Shown in pieces: positions 7,334 through 16,497 of a DNA stretch of 64,000 nucleotides. The position numbers were made by a program, and so were the translations under genes. Source of the DNA: Bacillota bacterium (GTDB taxonomy: Bacteria; Bacillota; Clostridia; Caldicoprobacterales; DTU083); NCBI GenBank assembly GCA_029549985.1, contig JAKPIB010000047.1, positions 16,750-80,749 of the forward strand, written 5' to 3'. Under the pieces are notes generated by a model that saw only the letters and a program-made list of their open reading frames with translations, was not told the DNA's origin and did not search any database. Each line of letters starts with the position of its first letter. Position 1 is the stretch's first letter.

Positions 7334-9850
7334 TTAGAAGCTCAAGCACTTAATGACCCCGATCAGTACAAGGTGCGGCAGGGCTTCGTTCTCGTCCTTG
7401 CATGCCTTGAGCCTTATTTTGGCATCCTTGGATTCCTCGGACATGCTTTTCAGATAGCCTTCAAAGGCATCACCCGTATTTTGCTCTGCCTTCCGGATGG
7501 CTTCTGCCAGTATCGGACAGCATCCGGCCTCTCTGGCTATCAGGTCTTTTATCCTGTCGACATTGGCCTTCAAAAGCCCGCGCTTGATACATACGCTCAT
7601 AACCAGCAGGGCAGCATCCGCCAGGTCACTGTATCCGCCGAGCAGGTCTGCAAAGTTGTACTCAAGCAGGTATCCTGCCAGCCAGTCAGCCGCTTTGCCC
7701 ATCTGGCGCTTATACTGACCATAGGCCTTCCCATCGAGCAGGTAGAGCACCAGCGCCAGGGTCGTAGTCCTAAAGCTTTCCGGATATCCGAAGGACCCAT
7801 CTGCTTTTTGACTTCTGCAAAGGGCCCGGAAGATGTTGTCAGGCGTTATATCATCATATGCCTGCCACCACTTGTCATCGCTGCCCCTGCTCAGGCTGGA
7901 TAGGTCCCTTGCGCTAAATGGTACCAGGTGATCCTCGATAGGTGGCATGGTTTCTTCCACTACAGGGGCTGCATTATAGATGTTCAGGCAATCCATCACT
8001 ATGCTGCCCATGACACCGGCACCATAGACACGATTCGCGCCAAAGTCTTCATCCCACATATGAGGCAGGGAAACGGGGACAGTTATGGTCTCCGGAAGCC
8101 CTGATGCCTTGCTTTCGCGCTCATAGACAGCAACATAGGCAGTCAGCGGCGATAATAGCCCTGACTCTGTCGATAGCTCAATGATCTCCTTTTCAATAGC
8201 GGCTGTACGCCTTCTGTTGCCGTTTGCGGCAAGACACCCCTCCAACTGCTTGAGCTTTTTCAAAGCCCATACCTTGCTCAGAATCATGCTCCCCGGATGT
8301 ATATCCTCAGGCCTGATCACGGCCAGGGTTACTTCATCATCAGGAGCTTTTGCCGTAAGGAGGATATCCTTGTCTATAGCGCCCTTGAGCTTTGCCACGA
8401 CCGTGACCGGCTCCAGGTCAAATACCCTGTCTACGGAAGCAGGGACGACATCGGTTACATCTGCCCCCTGCCAGTTGACCTGCACGTTGGGAAATGCAGG
8501 TGAGAGGATCCTTGAGAACTGCCTGAGCACCTTGTCGTCGATCCGCTCTCCGGGGTATATGAACTCCGGAAGTCCTCGCCCGGCCTCGGCCAGCCGGTTG
8601 ATAAAGTAGCTGTTTACCGAGGTGTCTATGCCAAAGGTATATATGCTGCTTTTCCCCAGATGGCTGCTGACATGCTTTATGATCTGGTTTTCATTGCCCA
8701 CCTGGCCGTCGGTAAAGAGCAGTATGGTCGAACCGTCCTCATGGGCGTTTTCAAGCGCATACTTAAGGGGCTCAAATATCTCGGTGCCTCCCATTGACCG
8801 TAAGCTCTTTATCCACCGGGTAGCCCGGTCCAGGCTCTCGTCATTGAAAGGCAGGGATACCCTGGAGAAAACTATAAATTCACTCTCGAAGGCGATCAGG
8901 TTGAAGGTATCCTTGTGAGTAAGGTTCCTGAGGCACATATTGAGGGCGCTCTTGGCCTGGTCCAGCTTTTCTCCGTCCATGGAGCCGGATATGTCAAGGA
9001 GGAATATAAAGTCCCGTCCTGCGGGCTCGTCAGACGGCTCAAGCTCCGGTATGAACATAAGGCTCACATAACCCCTGCCCTTATCGTCTGTATATACCAG
9101 TCCGCCTGCTGTACGGTCTGACACATAGCGGTAGGATAGGACAAAATCCCTGTCCATGAAGGAAGCCTCGTCTGTCAGGTGTACCTGATACCGGTCGCCC
9201 CCCAGGGGCAGGACGGTTATATCATGCGAAGGCGATTCAAAGCCTCCTATCACATCCCCGGGAGTTATGTCAATGATGAAGGATACCCTGTAATCAGCTT
9301 CACCGACCGGTGGCGTGATGAAATCCGCGTCAGGCACCAAGTCGGTGGGTTGGGCAAAACCAGTGCCCTGCCTGGTGCCGGAAGATGAGCCGGGTATATA
9401 CCTGGGCGCTACCACAGTGGGTATGGAGAGCCTGACCTCCTTGTCCTGGCATTGCAGGGCATCGATATAGGAGAGCTCCAGCTCTACCTCCTCACCCTGC
9501 ATGATACGGCCAACGGAGATCTGAAGCACGTTAGGCCTGTGCTCTTCAAGGAGATAAGCGCTGTCCCCGTCAAGGATCGCCCTGTTGTACTCCTCCAGGG
9601 CTTTTTTCTTTTCCTTGACAAGGCCCTTCACTTCCCTGTCGCCTATGACGGCCCTAAAGCCAGAGACCGCCGCCGTATCCGGTACGGGGAAGATATAAAC
9701 AGCCTCTAGGTCGCATCCGCTAGTGTTCTTGTAGTACTGGGTCATGACGACTTCCATGAACAGGCCGTTGACGGTGGCCTTGATCTGTACCTCCTCCAGA
9801 GGTATGCAGGTTTTTTTGCTTCCAAAAGCGCCGACCAAACCGAAATCCAT
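7334..9850 (-). CDS. VIT domain and von Willebrand factor A domain protein
   Basis: An 838-aa protein. The start at 9850 is set by GGAGGAG 8 nt upstream, which sits just past the MerR stop. An N-terminal VIT (vault / inter-alpha-trypsin) domain spans about residues 5-130 (VYIFPVPDTAAVSGF region). A vWA domain from about residue 285 has an intact MIDAS metal site (DISGSMDG) and FTDGQVGNE. The C-terminal part holds CRSQKADGSFGYPESF, like one repeat of an alpha-toroid or prenyltransferase fold. No signal peptide or sorting signal is visible, unlike many secreted VIT/vWA proteins, so it is probably cytoplasmic. It is co-transcribed with the MerR gene and so likely induced by that regulator's signal. 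Function unknown; a protein-binding scaffold is likely. Confidence 0.85.
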   Translation of the reverse strand: MDFGLVGAFGSKKTCIPLEEVQIKATVNGLFMEVVMTQYYKNTSGCDLEAVYIFPVPDTAAVSGFRAVIGDREVKGLVKEKKKALEEYNRAILDGDSAYLLEEHRPNVLQISVGRIMQGEEVELELSYIDALQCQDKEVRLSIPTVVAPRYIPGSSSGTRQGTGFAQPTDLVPDADFITPPVGEADYRVSFIIDITPGDVIGGFESPSHDITVLPLGGDRYQVHLTDEASFMDRDFVLSYRYVSDRTAGGLVYTDDKGRGYVSLMFIPELEPSDEPAGRDFIFLLDISGSMDGEKLDQAKSALNMCLRNLTHKDTFNLIAFESEFIVFSRVSLPFNDESLDRATRWIKSLRSMGGTEIFEPLKYALENAHEDGSTILLFTDGQVGNENQIIKHVSSHLGKSSIYTFGIDTSVNSYFINRLAEAGRGLPEFIYPGERIDDKVLRQFSRILSPAFPNVQVNWQGADVTDVVPASVDRVFDLEPVTVVAKLKGAIDKDILLTAKAPDDEVTLAVIRPEDIHPGSMILSKVWALKKLKQLEGCLAANGNRRRTAAIEKEIIELSTESGLLSPLTAYVAVYERESKASGLPETITVPVSLPHMWDEDFGANRVYGAGVMGSIVMDCLNIYNAAPVVEETMPPIEDHLVPFSARDLSSLSRGSDDKWWQAYDDITPDNIFRALCRSQKADGSFGYPESFRTTTLALVLYLLDGKAYGQYKRQMGKAADWLAGYLLEYNFADLLGGYSDLADAALLVMSVCIKRGLLKANVDRIKDLIAREAGCCPILAEAIRKAEQNTGDAFEGYLKSMSEESKDAKIRLKACKDENEALPHLVLIGVIKCLSF

Positions 9851-9867
9851 GATGTTGACTCCTCCAA

Positions 9868-10383
9868 TCATCTTTCTTTCAGCAGCTTCCTGCCATACTC
9901 GGCAATAGCCCTGATCGTATCGCCATGCTGTGCAAGCATCCGCTTTGGAAAAGACAGCTCTATCCCGCTTCCGATATCAAGCCTGATATATTCAGTCCCG
10001 TTTATGGCCGGGGTACCAAGGTATGAAAACAAATCCTCCCGCAGGAGCATGCCGTCAGCCTCAACGAGCTCAGCACAGGCTAAAGCTGTACCGTTATCAG
10101 CGCCGGCATCGGTCCCTCTGCTTAGTTCATCCAGCTTTGCTGTGACTTCTTCATCAGTCATGCCAAGGAGCATCTGCCGTATGGCATCCAGGGGCAGGAA
10201 CCGCTCCTGCAGCTTTTTGATGAGCCTGAGCCTGACCAGGTGGCTGTCATCGTAGGCACTGGCCACTCCGGCCCCCTTTGGCGGCGGGATAAGTCCGCGG
10301 TTCACATAGTAATGGATGGTGCGCTTCGTGACCTCTGCCTTTTCCGCCAGCTCTGAGATCCTGTACTCGCCCAAATCCTTCAC
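9868..10383 (-). CDS. MerR-family transcriptional regulator
   Basis: A 171-aa protein whose N-terminal winged helix (YRISELAEKAEVTKRTIHYY) and RGLIPPP wing are typical of MerR regulators. A dimerisation helix follows at about residues 75-115. The C-terminal 60 residues have no cysteine cluster or recognised ligand domain, so the signal is unknown. It is the first gene of a two-gene operon with the VIT/vWA gene: only 17 nt separate its stop from the next start. Its promoter has a 17-bp spacer containing a TTACGTAA dyad, the place where MerR proteins bind, suggesting autoregulation and control of the VIT/vWA gene. Confidence 0.9.
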   Translation of the reverse strand: MKDLGEYRISELAEKAEVTKRTIHYYVNRGLIPPPKGAGVASAYDDSHLVRLRLIKKLQERFLPLDAIRQMLLGMTDEEVTAKLDELSRGTDAGADNGTALACAELVEADGMLLREDLFSYLGTPAINGTEYIRLDIGSGIELSFPKRMLAQHGDTIRAIAEYGRKLLKER

Positions 10384-10407
10384 CTCTTTCCAGGTATTTC
10401 TGAAAAA

Positions 10408-10436
10408 ATTATATCATCGTTACGTAATGGTGTCAA
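10408..10436 (-). promoter_or_regulatory. Consensus sigma-A promoter with MerR-type operator in the spacer
   Basis: On the minus strand, -35 TTGACA (10431-10436) and -10 TATAAT (10408-10413) are both perfect, 17 bp apart. A palindrome TTACGTAA (10420-10427), with further matching flanks, is centred in the spacer. This is the standard geometry for MerR binding, although classical MerR promoters have a longer spacer. Confidence 0.85.
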
Positions 10437-10565
10437 TATAAAAAGGCAGTTTCTTATTTAATAACTGCCTTTGCTAAAACCCGGAGTTATATGATTTGGA
10501 TTGAAAAATTAAATGTGGGCTTTTTATAGTGACCTGCATTTGAATGTGCTTAGAGTGTAAGCGCA

Positions 10566-11870
10566 CTACCGGATGCCTGCCCGTGTCAGGTGGCCCTGCG
10601 AGCCTGTCATCGGCAGGACCGGTTCAAATGAGATGCTCAAGTCTGTGCCATCCAGGCCCAGGCTGTCTCTGACTCCGTTCCTGAGCCGGTCTATGACCTT
10701 GTCCACATCCGTGCTGTTTATACCGGATAGCAAAATAAGATACCGGCTGTCGCTCCACTGGCATATAACGTCGCCCCTTCGAAGCTTGTTCGCCAGGACG
10801 GAGGGCAGGATGCCCGCATGTCTTCCTGATAGCTGGCTGCCTATGCCTGCGATATCCAGGGTCAGCAGGAATGCCTTTGTTTCAGACGTCGCTCTTTGCC
10901 TGCTGCACAGGTCATATATGCTCCTGAAGGTTTTCATATCGCACAGGTATGCGCCGTCCTTCTGCTGCCTTGCCCCATCCTCAGGGATAGCGCCGCCAGA
11001 CCCCATGATGCCTCCTGGGGCTGCGACCCCTTCATTTCCGGCTACCGCTGTGACTCCTTCATCCCTGCCCGCTGCCGCAGCCATGATCCTGTTGTATATG
11101 CTCCTGAGCTCTTTGGACGGCTTGATCCCAAACTGATTGTAAAGTACCCCGGTTATATACTCATAATGCCGCTGGGCCTGCCTTATCCTGCCCTCCTCCA
11201 CAAGGGCGCTCAAAAACCATATATGGATATCCTCTTCGTAGGGCTCTGCCAGCATTGCCTTTTCCGCCAGGCGGATCGTCTCATTATGCATGCGCTGCTT
11301 TGATAGCAGGGAAAAGAGATTGTTGCAGCAGTCCAAAAACATCCGCCTGTAATAGTTCCTTAGAAGGACCACCCAGTCCATATATATAAGCTCAGAGAGA
11401 TAGCTGCCCCGGTAAATGTCCAGGGCTCCGGCGTAGCAGTTGATCGCTTCCAGGGCATCGGTGCCCCTTGCTTTGTTGCCGAGGGCGATGAGCTGTTCGA
11501 ACCTTTCGGTGTCGATCTCGGTGCTGTTTGCCTCCAGCTTGTAGCATCCATCGGCAAAGCGGATCTGTATGTAGTCATCCGTATACAGCCCGGCATCCGT
11601 CAGGAGCTTTCGGAGGCGATAGATCAGGTTGCGCACGGCGCCTTTCGGGTCCTCATAGCTCTTGTCCGGGTACAGGTTTTCCAGGATGCTTTCTGCAGGT
11701 ATGCTCTTGTTCATATGCGCCAGCAGGTACTTGAAAAGGTCCCAGAGCTTCTGGGCCCTTGGCTGGACCTCGCTGTATATGCCGCCGCTGCCGCATATCA
11801 TAAACCTGCCGAAGGTATATATCCTGACCGGCCTTATGAAGCCCTTGTCCTTGAAAAACAGCTCCTCCAT
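10566..11870 (-). CDS. BTAD/SARP-like transcriptional regulator with degenerate GGDEF-like C-terminus
   Basis: A 434-aa regulator; the ATG at 11870 follows AGGAGG. The N-terminus (about residues 15-110) is an OmpR-type winged helix (GAVRNLIYRLRKLL). Next comes the helical bacterial transcriptional activation domain (about 115-260; EEDIHIWFLSALVEEGRIRQ). A low-complexity Ala/Gly linker (about 265-300) leads to a C-terminal domain with LRRGDVICQWSDSRYLILLS, which matches the GGDEF fold pattern but lacks the GGDEF residues. It is probably a non-catalytic nucleotide-sensing or dimerisation domain. No TPR or NB-ARC part is present. It is monocistronic with its own promoter. Targets are unknown; the ABC exporter or SipW operon nearby are possible but unproven. 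Confidence 0.8.
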   Translation of the reverse strand: MEELFFKDKGFIRPVRIYTFGRFMICGSGGIYSEVQPRAQKLWDLFKYLLAHMNKSIPAESILENLYPDKSYEDPKGAVRNLIYRLRKLLTDAGLYTDDYIQIRFADGCYKLEANSTEIDTERFEQLIALGNKARGTDALEAINCYAGALDIYRGSYLSELIYMDWVVLLRNYYRRMFLDCCNNLFSLLSKQRMHNETIRLAEKAMLAEPYEEDIHIWFLSALVEEGRIRQAQRHYEYITGVLYNQFGIKPSKELRSIYNRIMAAAAGRDEGVTAVAGNEGVAAPGGIMGSGGAIPEDGARQQKDGAYLCDMKTFRSIYDLCSRQRATSETKAFLLTLDIAGIGSQLSGRHAGILPSVLANKLRRGDVICQWSDSRYLILLSGINSTDVDKVIDRLRNGVRDSLGLDGTDLSISFEPVLPMTGSQGHLTRAGIR

Positions 11871-11921
11871 AACAGCCTCCTGTTACCTTCACATGCTAGT
11901 TCCTGCCTTGTATCCTTTTTT

Positions 11922-11951
11922 ATGATAACAAGGGTTGTACATTTATGTCAA
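11922..11951 (-). promoter_or_regulatory. Promoter of the BTAD regulator gene
   Basis: On the minus strand, -35 TTGACA (11946-11951) and -10 TATCAT (11922-11927) are separated by 18 bp, about 50 nt before the start codon. Confidence 0.65.
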
Positions 11952-12112
11952 TTAAATCCAGTCGACATAAAGGGCTGTCGAATCCGCAGGGCAATTATCA
12001 GTGCCCCGGGTTATCAGGCAAGATATGATGGTTTATGGGCAGATCAGGTTCATGCGCTGGTAGTGATTATGCATCTTTGTGTCGCTTTCTGCGTCCATAC
12101 CGCTCCGCGTGA

Positions 12113-13840
12113 TCAGCTTACCGCATTGAGCTGGTAGTAGTAGCCGCCAAGGGCCATCAGCTCATCATGGCTGCCCGACTCTATGATCCTGCCCTTTCTG
12201 ATTATGAATATGACATCGGCGTTCCTGATCGTTGAAAGCCTGTGGGCTATGATCAGAGTGGTCCTGTCCTTTGACACATTGGCAATGGATCTCTGGATGA
12301 GGCCCTCGGTTTTGGTGTCTATGTTGGCCGTAGCCTCATCCAGCACGAATATGGAGGGGTCATGGGCTATGGTCCTCGCAAAGGCCAGGAGCTGCCTCTG
12401 GCCTGCCGAAAAGGTGCTGCCCCGCTCGGTCACCGGCTGGTCCATCTTGTCGGGCAGCTCGTATATAAAGGCTTCGGCGCAGGACAGCTTAAGGGCGGCT
12501 TCGACCCGGTCCTCCGATATGTCTGAGTTCAAGGTTATATTGTCCCTGATGCTGCCTGAAAAGAGGAATACATCCTGGAGCACGACTGCGATGTTGCGCC
12601 GCAGGTCCCTTAGGTTTATATCGTTGATATTGATGCCGTCTATCAGGATCTCACCCTTCTGGACCCTGTAGAAACGGGACAGGAGGTTTATTATCGTGGT
12701 CTTGCCCGAGCCGGTCGCTCCCACGAAGGCAGCGGTCTGCCCGCTCCTTATCCTAAAACTGACATCCTTCAGTACCCAGTCTTCATCGTTGTATGCAAAC
12801 CATACGTTTCTGAACTCTATGTCGCCCCTGAACCTGTCCACCCTTATCCCTGAGTCATAGTCCTCCAGCTCTTCCTCTTTGTCCAAAAGCTCAAAGATCC
12901 GGTCAGCCGATACGACTGCCGACTGGATCGTGTTATATTTTTCAGCCAGGTCGTTGATCGGTTCGAAAAACTGCTTGATGTATTCGGTGAAGGCATAGAG
13001 GACCCCAAGATCAAGCGTTTGTCCCATTATGCGCCCCATGCCGTACCAAATCAGGATCGCGATCGCCAGGGAGTTGAAGATCTCTATGGCTGGCCTGAGG
13101 ACACTGTTCAGCGTCATCCTGGTCAGGGCCGCCTTGTAGTATTCATCATTGAGCTCCTTGAACTCCCGCTGCTTCTCCCTTTGCATGTTGAAGATCTGGA
13201 CAAGCTTCATGCCGGAGATGTTTTCCGCAAAAAAGCCGTTGATCCTCCCGGTCAGGCTCTTTATGACCACGAAGTTGGCCTTCATCTTTTTCTTGACTAC
13301 GTTGGTCAGCAGGACAATGAAGGGTATGACCGTAAAGCCGATCAGGGCGAGGGTCACATTCATCCTCAGCATGACAAAGACGATGCCGATAAGCAGGAAT
13401 ACGTCCTTGAAGAGGTTTATAAAGACATCGGTGAACAGCTCGCTTATGGCTTCCACGTCATTGGTCGCCCTGGTTATGAGCCTGCCGGTGGTGAACCTGT
13501 CCAGTACGGGCAGGGGGAAGCGCTGGATATGGGAAAATATCTTCCTCCGCACATTCGTCACGATCGACTGGCCCACATAGTTCATGGAGTTTTCCTGGAT
13601 ATAGGTAAGGGTAGAGCTTATGAGCACGAGGAGCATATATGCTATGCCCATGGCCGTTATGGAATACAGGCCGGCCTGGGGCTTGCGGTATTTTAGGAAA
13701 TCATCTATCACGACCTTCAGGACATAGGGCTTGGCAAGCTCCGCCCCGTTGACCGCCAGGACACAGAGAGCGCTCATCAATATGATCTTCCAATAGGGCA
13801 GGCTCATTTTCATTACCCTGAGCAGGCTATGACGCTTCAT
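12113..13840 (-). CDS. ABC exporter half-transporter, consensus-site subunit (TM288/LmrD/YheH-like)
   Basis: A 575-aa half-transporter: six membrane spans (about residues 10-300), then a nucleotide-binding domain with GATGSGKTT (Walker A), FSAGQRQLLAFARTI (signature) and FVLDEATANID (Walker B with catalytic Glu). The start at 13840 has GAGAGGA upstream; the longer frame to 13957 is antisense-like and lies inside the partner gene. It overlaps the partner's 3' end by 14 bp, so translation is coupled. The divergent FSAGQ signature combined with an intact Glu is the pattern of the TM288-type chain in heterodimeric type I exporters. Such pairs export drugs, lipids or peptides; the substrate here is not visible. 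Confidence 0.9.
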   Translation of the reverse strand: MKRHSLLRVMKMSLPYWKIILMSALCVLAVNGAELAKPYVLKVVIDDFLKYRKPQAGLYSITAMGIAYMLLVLISSTLTYIQENSMNYVGQSIVTNVRRKIFSHIQRFPLPVLDRFTTGRLITRATNDVEAISELFTDVFINLFKDVFLLIGIVFVMLRMNVTLALIGFTVIPFIVLLTNVVKKKMKANFVVIKSLTGRINGFFAENISGMKLVQIFNMQREKQREFKELNDEYYKAALTRMTLNSVLRPAIEIFNSLAIAILIWYGMGRIMGQTLDLGVLYAFTEYIKQFFEPINDLAEKYNTIQSAVVSADRIFELLDKEEELEDYDSGIRVDRFRGDIEFRNVWFAYNDEDWVLKDVSFRIRSGQTAAFVGATGSGKTTIINLLSRFYRVQKGEILIDGININDINLRDLRRNIAVVLQDVFLFSGSIRDNITLNSDISEDRVEAALKLSCAEAFIYELPDKMDQPVTERGSTFSAGQRQLLAFARTIAHDPSIFVLDEATANIDTKTEGLIQRSIANVSKDRTTLIIAHRLSTIRNADVIFIIRKGRIIESGSHDELMALGGYYYQLNAVS

Positions 13841-15587
13841 TTTCCATCCTCTCCCTCTGTTCCTTTTGGTACTGGTCGCGGTAAAGCTCGTAATAGTAGC
13901 CCTTTTGCTCAAGCAGGGACTTGTGGGTGCCCCGCTCGATGATCCTGCCATGGTCAAGGACTATTATCTCATCGGCATGCTTGAGCGCCGATATCCTGTG
14001 GGCGATGATTATGCAGGTCCTGCCCCTCATGTCCTGCTTGAGGTTCTTAAGGATATCCTCCTCTGTCTGGGTGTCCACAGCCGACAGGGCATCGTCCAGG
14101 ATCGTGATCGCAGGGTTCTTTATAAGCGCCCGGGCTATGGAGATCCTCTGCTTCTGGCCGCCTGACAGGTTGACGCCCCTTTCCCCTATGACTGTCTCAA
14201 ATTTGTCGGGAAAGTCCATTATGCTGTCATATATCATGCTGATTCTGGAAGCGTTTTCGATGTCATCCTCAGTGAACCTGTCATCAAAGAACCTGATGTT
14301 GTCGCTTATGGTGGCTGAGAAAAGGAAGTTGTCCTGGGGCACGTAGCCTATCGCCTCGCGCAGGTCCTCCAGGCGGTATTCGTTAATGTCATGGCCGTCT
14401 ATCAAGATTTTGCCGTCATCGACCTTATAGAGCCTAAGGAGCAGGTTCACCAGCGTGGTCTTGCCGCTGCCCGTCGGGCCGATGATGCCCAGTACCTTGC
14501 CCTCAGGCAGACTGACATTGATGTCTTTGAGCGCATATTCGTCATAACCCGGATACCTGAATGAAAGGCCCTTTATCTCCAGGCTGCCCTGTATTTTTTC
14601 AACGGGGCTTTTATCGACGGTATCGGCTATGGCAGGCCTTTCCATGAATATTTCGTTGAGCCGCTTGTACGAAGCCAGGCCCCGCTGGAATACGTTTATG
14701 ATCCTCCCGATGGAGATGACAGGCCTCATGATCATGCCCAGGTAGCCGTTGAACTCGACAAAGCTGCCAAGGGAGATGGCCCCGTCGATGACCAGGGTGC
14801 TGCCGTATATCAGGTTCACCATGAAGCTTATGCCAAAGAGGGTCTGGATAAGGGGCGACAGGAGGGAAGAAACCCTGACCAGGTCCAGGTTGGACTTCAT
14901 CATCTTTGAGTTCAGAAGGTCAAACCGGTCGACCTCCCGGTCTTCCTGGACATAGGTCTTTATGACCCTTATCCCGGATATGTTCTCATTTATCCTGTCC
15001 GAGATGGAAGCGAAGTTTTTCTGCACGGCCCGGAACCGCTTTTGGATGATCCGACCCAGCCACACGATGATCGCTATTATGAAGGGAATGGGCAGGAGGG
15101 CAAGGGCCGTCAGCCTGGGGTGGACACTGTTCGCCATAGAAAATACGGACAAGAGCCCCAGGCCAAGGCCGTTGAGCACAAGGGCGACGCCGGGCCCGAA
15201 GGACTGCCTGACCGCCCCTATATCGTTCACCGCATAGGCCATCAGGTCGCCGGTCTTCCTGTTGTTGTAGAAGGTAACGTCTAGCCTTTGCAGGTGCTCC
15301 AGGAGCCTCTGCCTCAGGAAGCATTCCATATTGCGCGCATTCCCCATGATGAAATACCGCCAGATGAACCGGGTGACAAACAGCCCCAAGGCAACCAGCA
15401 CCAGCAGGATTATATAATGAAGGATGAGGCGGCTGTCTATGACAGGCTCCTTCAGGAGGTCAAAGATGGTGCCTATATATTTGGGTGAAAGGGTCTGGAT
15501 ATACGAGCTCAGGATCAGAAAGGCTGCACCGATTACATAGTTGTACCAGTATTTTTTCAGAAACTCTGATATGATCTTACTTTTCAT
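13827..15587 (-). CDS. ABC exporter half-transporter, degenerate-site subunit (TM287/LmrC/YheI-like)
   Basis: A 586-aa half-transporter with six N-terminal membrane spans and a nucleotide-binding domain carrying GPTGSGKTT, a canonical LSGGQKQR signature, and Walker B ILDDALSAVD. In Walker B the catalytic Glu is replaced by Asp. This marks the chain as the one forming the non-hydrolysing ATP site of a heterodimeric exporter, and it complements the downstream chain, which has the reverse combination. It is the first gene of a two-gene operon with an extended -10 promoter just upstream. Substrate unknown. Confidence 0.9.
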   Translation of the reverse strand: MKSKIISEFLKKYWYNYVIGAAFLILSSYIQTLSPKYIGTIFDLLKEPVIDSRLILHYIILLVLVALGLFVTRFIWRYFIMGNARNMECFLRQRLLEHLQRLDVTFYNNRKTGDLMAYAVNDIGAVRQSFGPGVALVLNGLGLGLLSVFSMANSVHPRLTALALLPIPFIIAIIVWLGRIIQKRFRAVQKNFASISDRINENISGIRVIKTYVQEDREVDRFDLLNSKMMKSNLDLVRVSSLLSPLIQTLFGISFMVNLIYGSTLVIDGAISLGSFVEFNGYLGMIMRPVISIGRIINVFQRGLASYKRLNEIFMERPAIADTVDKSPVEKIQGSLEIKGLSFRYPGYDEYALKDINVSLPEGKVLGIIGPTGSGKTTLVNLLLRLYKVDDGKILIDGHDINEYRLEDLREAIGYVPQDNFLFSATISDNIRFFDDRFTEDDIENASRISMIYDSIMDFPDKFETVIGERGVNLSGGQKQRISIARALIKNPAITILDDALSAVDTQTEEDILKNLKQDMRGRTCIIIAHRISALKHADEIIVLDHGRIIERGTHKSLLEQKGYYYELYRDQYQKEQRERMENEAS

Positions 15588-15628
15588 CGAATGAAGGTGC
15601 TCCTTTGCAAAATGTAGGTTCAGTATAC

Positions 15629-15637
15629 ATTATAGCA
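15629..15637 (-). promoter_or_regulatory. Extended -10 promoter of the ABC exporter operon
   Basis: The minus strand reads TGCTATAAT, an extended -10 element (TGn plus a perfect TATAAT), 42 nt before the start codon. No good -35 box is seen, as is common for extended -10 promoters. Confidence 0.55.
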
Positions 15638-15740
15638 TAAAAATACAGTATGGTTATTTATACGTTTAAATTTTAATATAAAAAAGCTGACCTGTAAGAT
15701 CAGCCCCTGGATATGAACTGGATATGAAGCTAGGCTAAAG

Positions 15741-16436
15741 CTATTGCTGCTTCCTGAATTTCATTACAAGGAATATCCCCGCCGCAGAAAGGAGGGCGGC
15801 TCCAATGTACACGATATATGACCGGTCATCGCCCGTCTTGGGTGCCTCCCCATTGCCGGGCTTTTCTGTGGCCCCCGGCCCTTCGCTTGGGCTCGGTGCA
15901 GGCTCCTCTTCCTCGCTGTCCGGCACGACTTCGGCGATCACGATGAGCTTGAAGCTTAGATCTGCGCTTTGGAACTCGTTCGTGGTTGTCTCTCCGGGCA
16001 AATGCACGGCAAAGGTTATCTCCCTGGGTTCATCCTTTTTTATGGTCCCAGCCATGACTGCCTGCTCAAGATTGCCCACAGTCCCGGAAAACAGCACGTT
16101 ATTATCCGAATCAATGAGCGTTGCCTCAAGCTGATCGTCCAGCCTTCCTCCACCCAGGCCGGGCGTGCTCCTGACTATATCAGCTTTCAAATATACCGGC
16201 AGAGAGGAGGCTGCTTCCCCGGTATTGGTTATTATCAGTTTCGAAGACTTGGTATCCCCCGGATTCAGGTTGTCCGTGGGGACGTATTCATCATCGAAGT
16301 CAACCTTTAAGCCCAGTTCCTCCCCGATTATCTCCAGTGCCCCCGTTTCCCTTGTACTGCGCAGGACACCGGCTCCTGCTATCAATAAGGCTATCAGCAT
16401 CATGGTTATTGCAAGGTTGACTACCCTTCTGTCCAC
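15741..16436 (-). CDS. Secreted TasA/camelysin-like repeat protein with APKTG sorting signal
   Basis: A 231-aa protein, GTG start at 16436 with GGAGG 7 nt upstream. One N-terminal membrane or signal segment (about residues 8-25) is followed by a beta-rich domain containing LNPGDTKSSKLIITNTGEA, the N-P-G-D and N-x-G pattern shared with the SipW substrates next to it. A Pro/Glu/Ser linker follows (about 175-195), then APKTGD, a hydrophobic span and a MKFRKQQ tail, which is a sortase anchor. It lacks the typical SipW cleavage motif. As last gene of the SipW operon it may be the wall anchor or base for the processed proteins; that is inference. Confidence 0.8.
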   Translation of the reverse strand: MDRRVVNLAITMMLIALLIAGAGVLRSTRETGALEIIGEELGLKVDFDDEYVPTDNLNPGDTKSSKLIITNTGEAASSLPVYLKADIVRSTPGLGGGRLDDQLEATLIDSDNNVLFSGTVGNLEQAVMAGTIKKDEPREITFAVHLPGETTTNEFQSADLSFKLIVIAEVVPDSEEEEPAPSPSEGPGATEKPGNGEAPKTGDDRSYIVYIGAALLSAAGIFLVMKFRKQQ

Positions 16437-16497
16437 ACTCCCGCCTCCTCTCTCTTTATATGGAAGAATACCGGATCAAGGCCTTGAAAGCAGCCTG

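Noticed and set aside
13841..13957. Longer N-terminus of the second ABC exporter subunit
   Set aside because: The extension lies inside the upstream subunit's gene and lacks hydrophobic or family sequence; the ATG at 13840 has a ribosome site.
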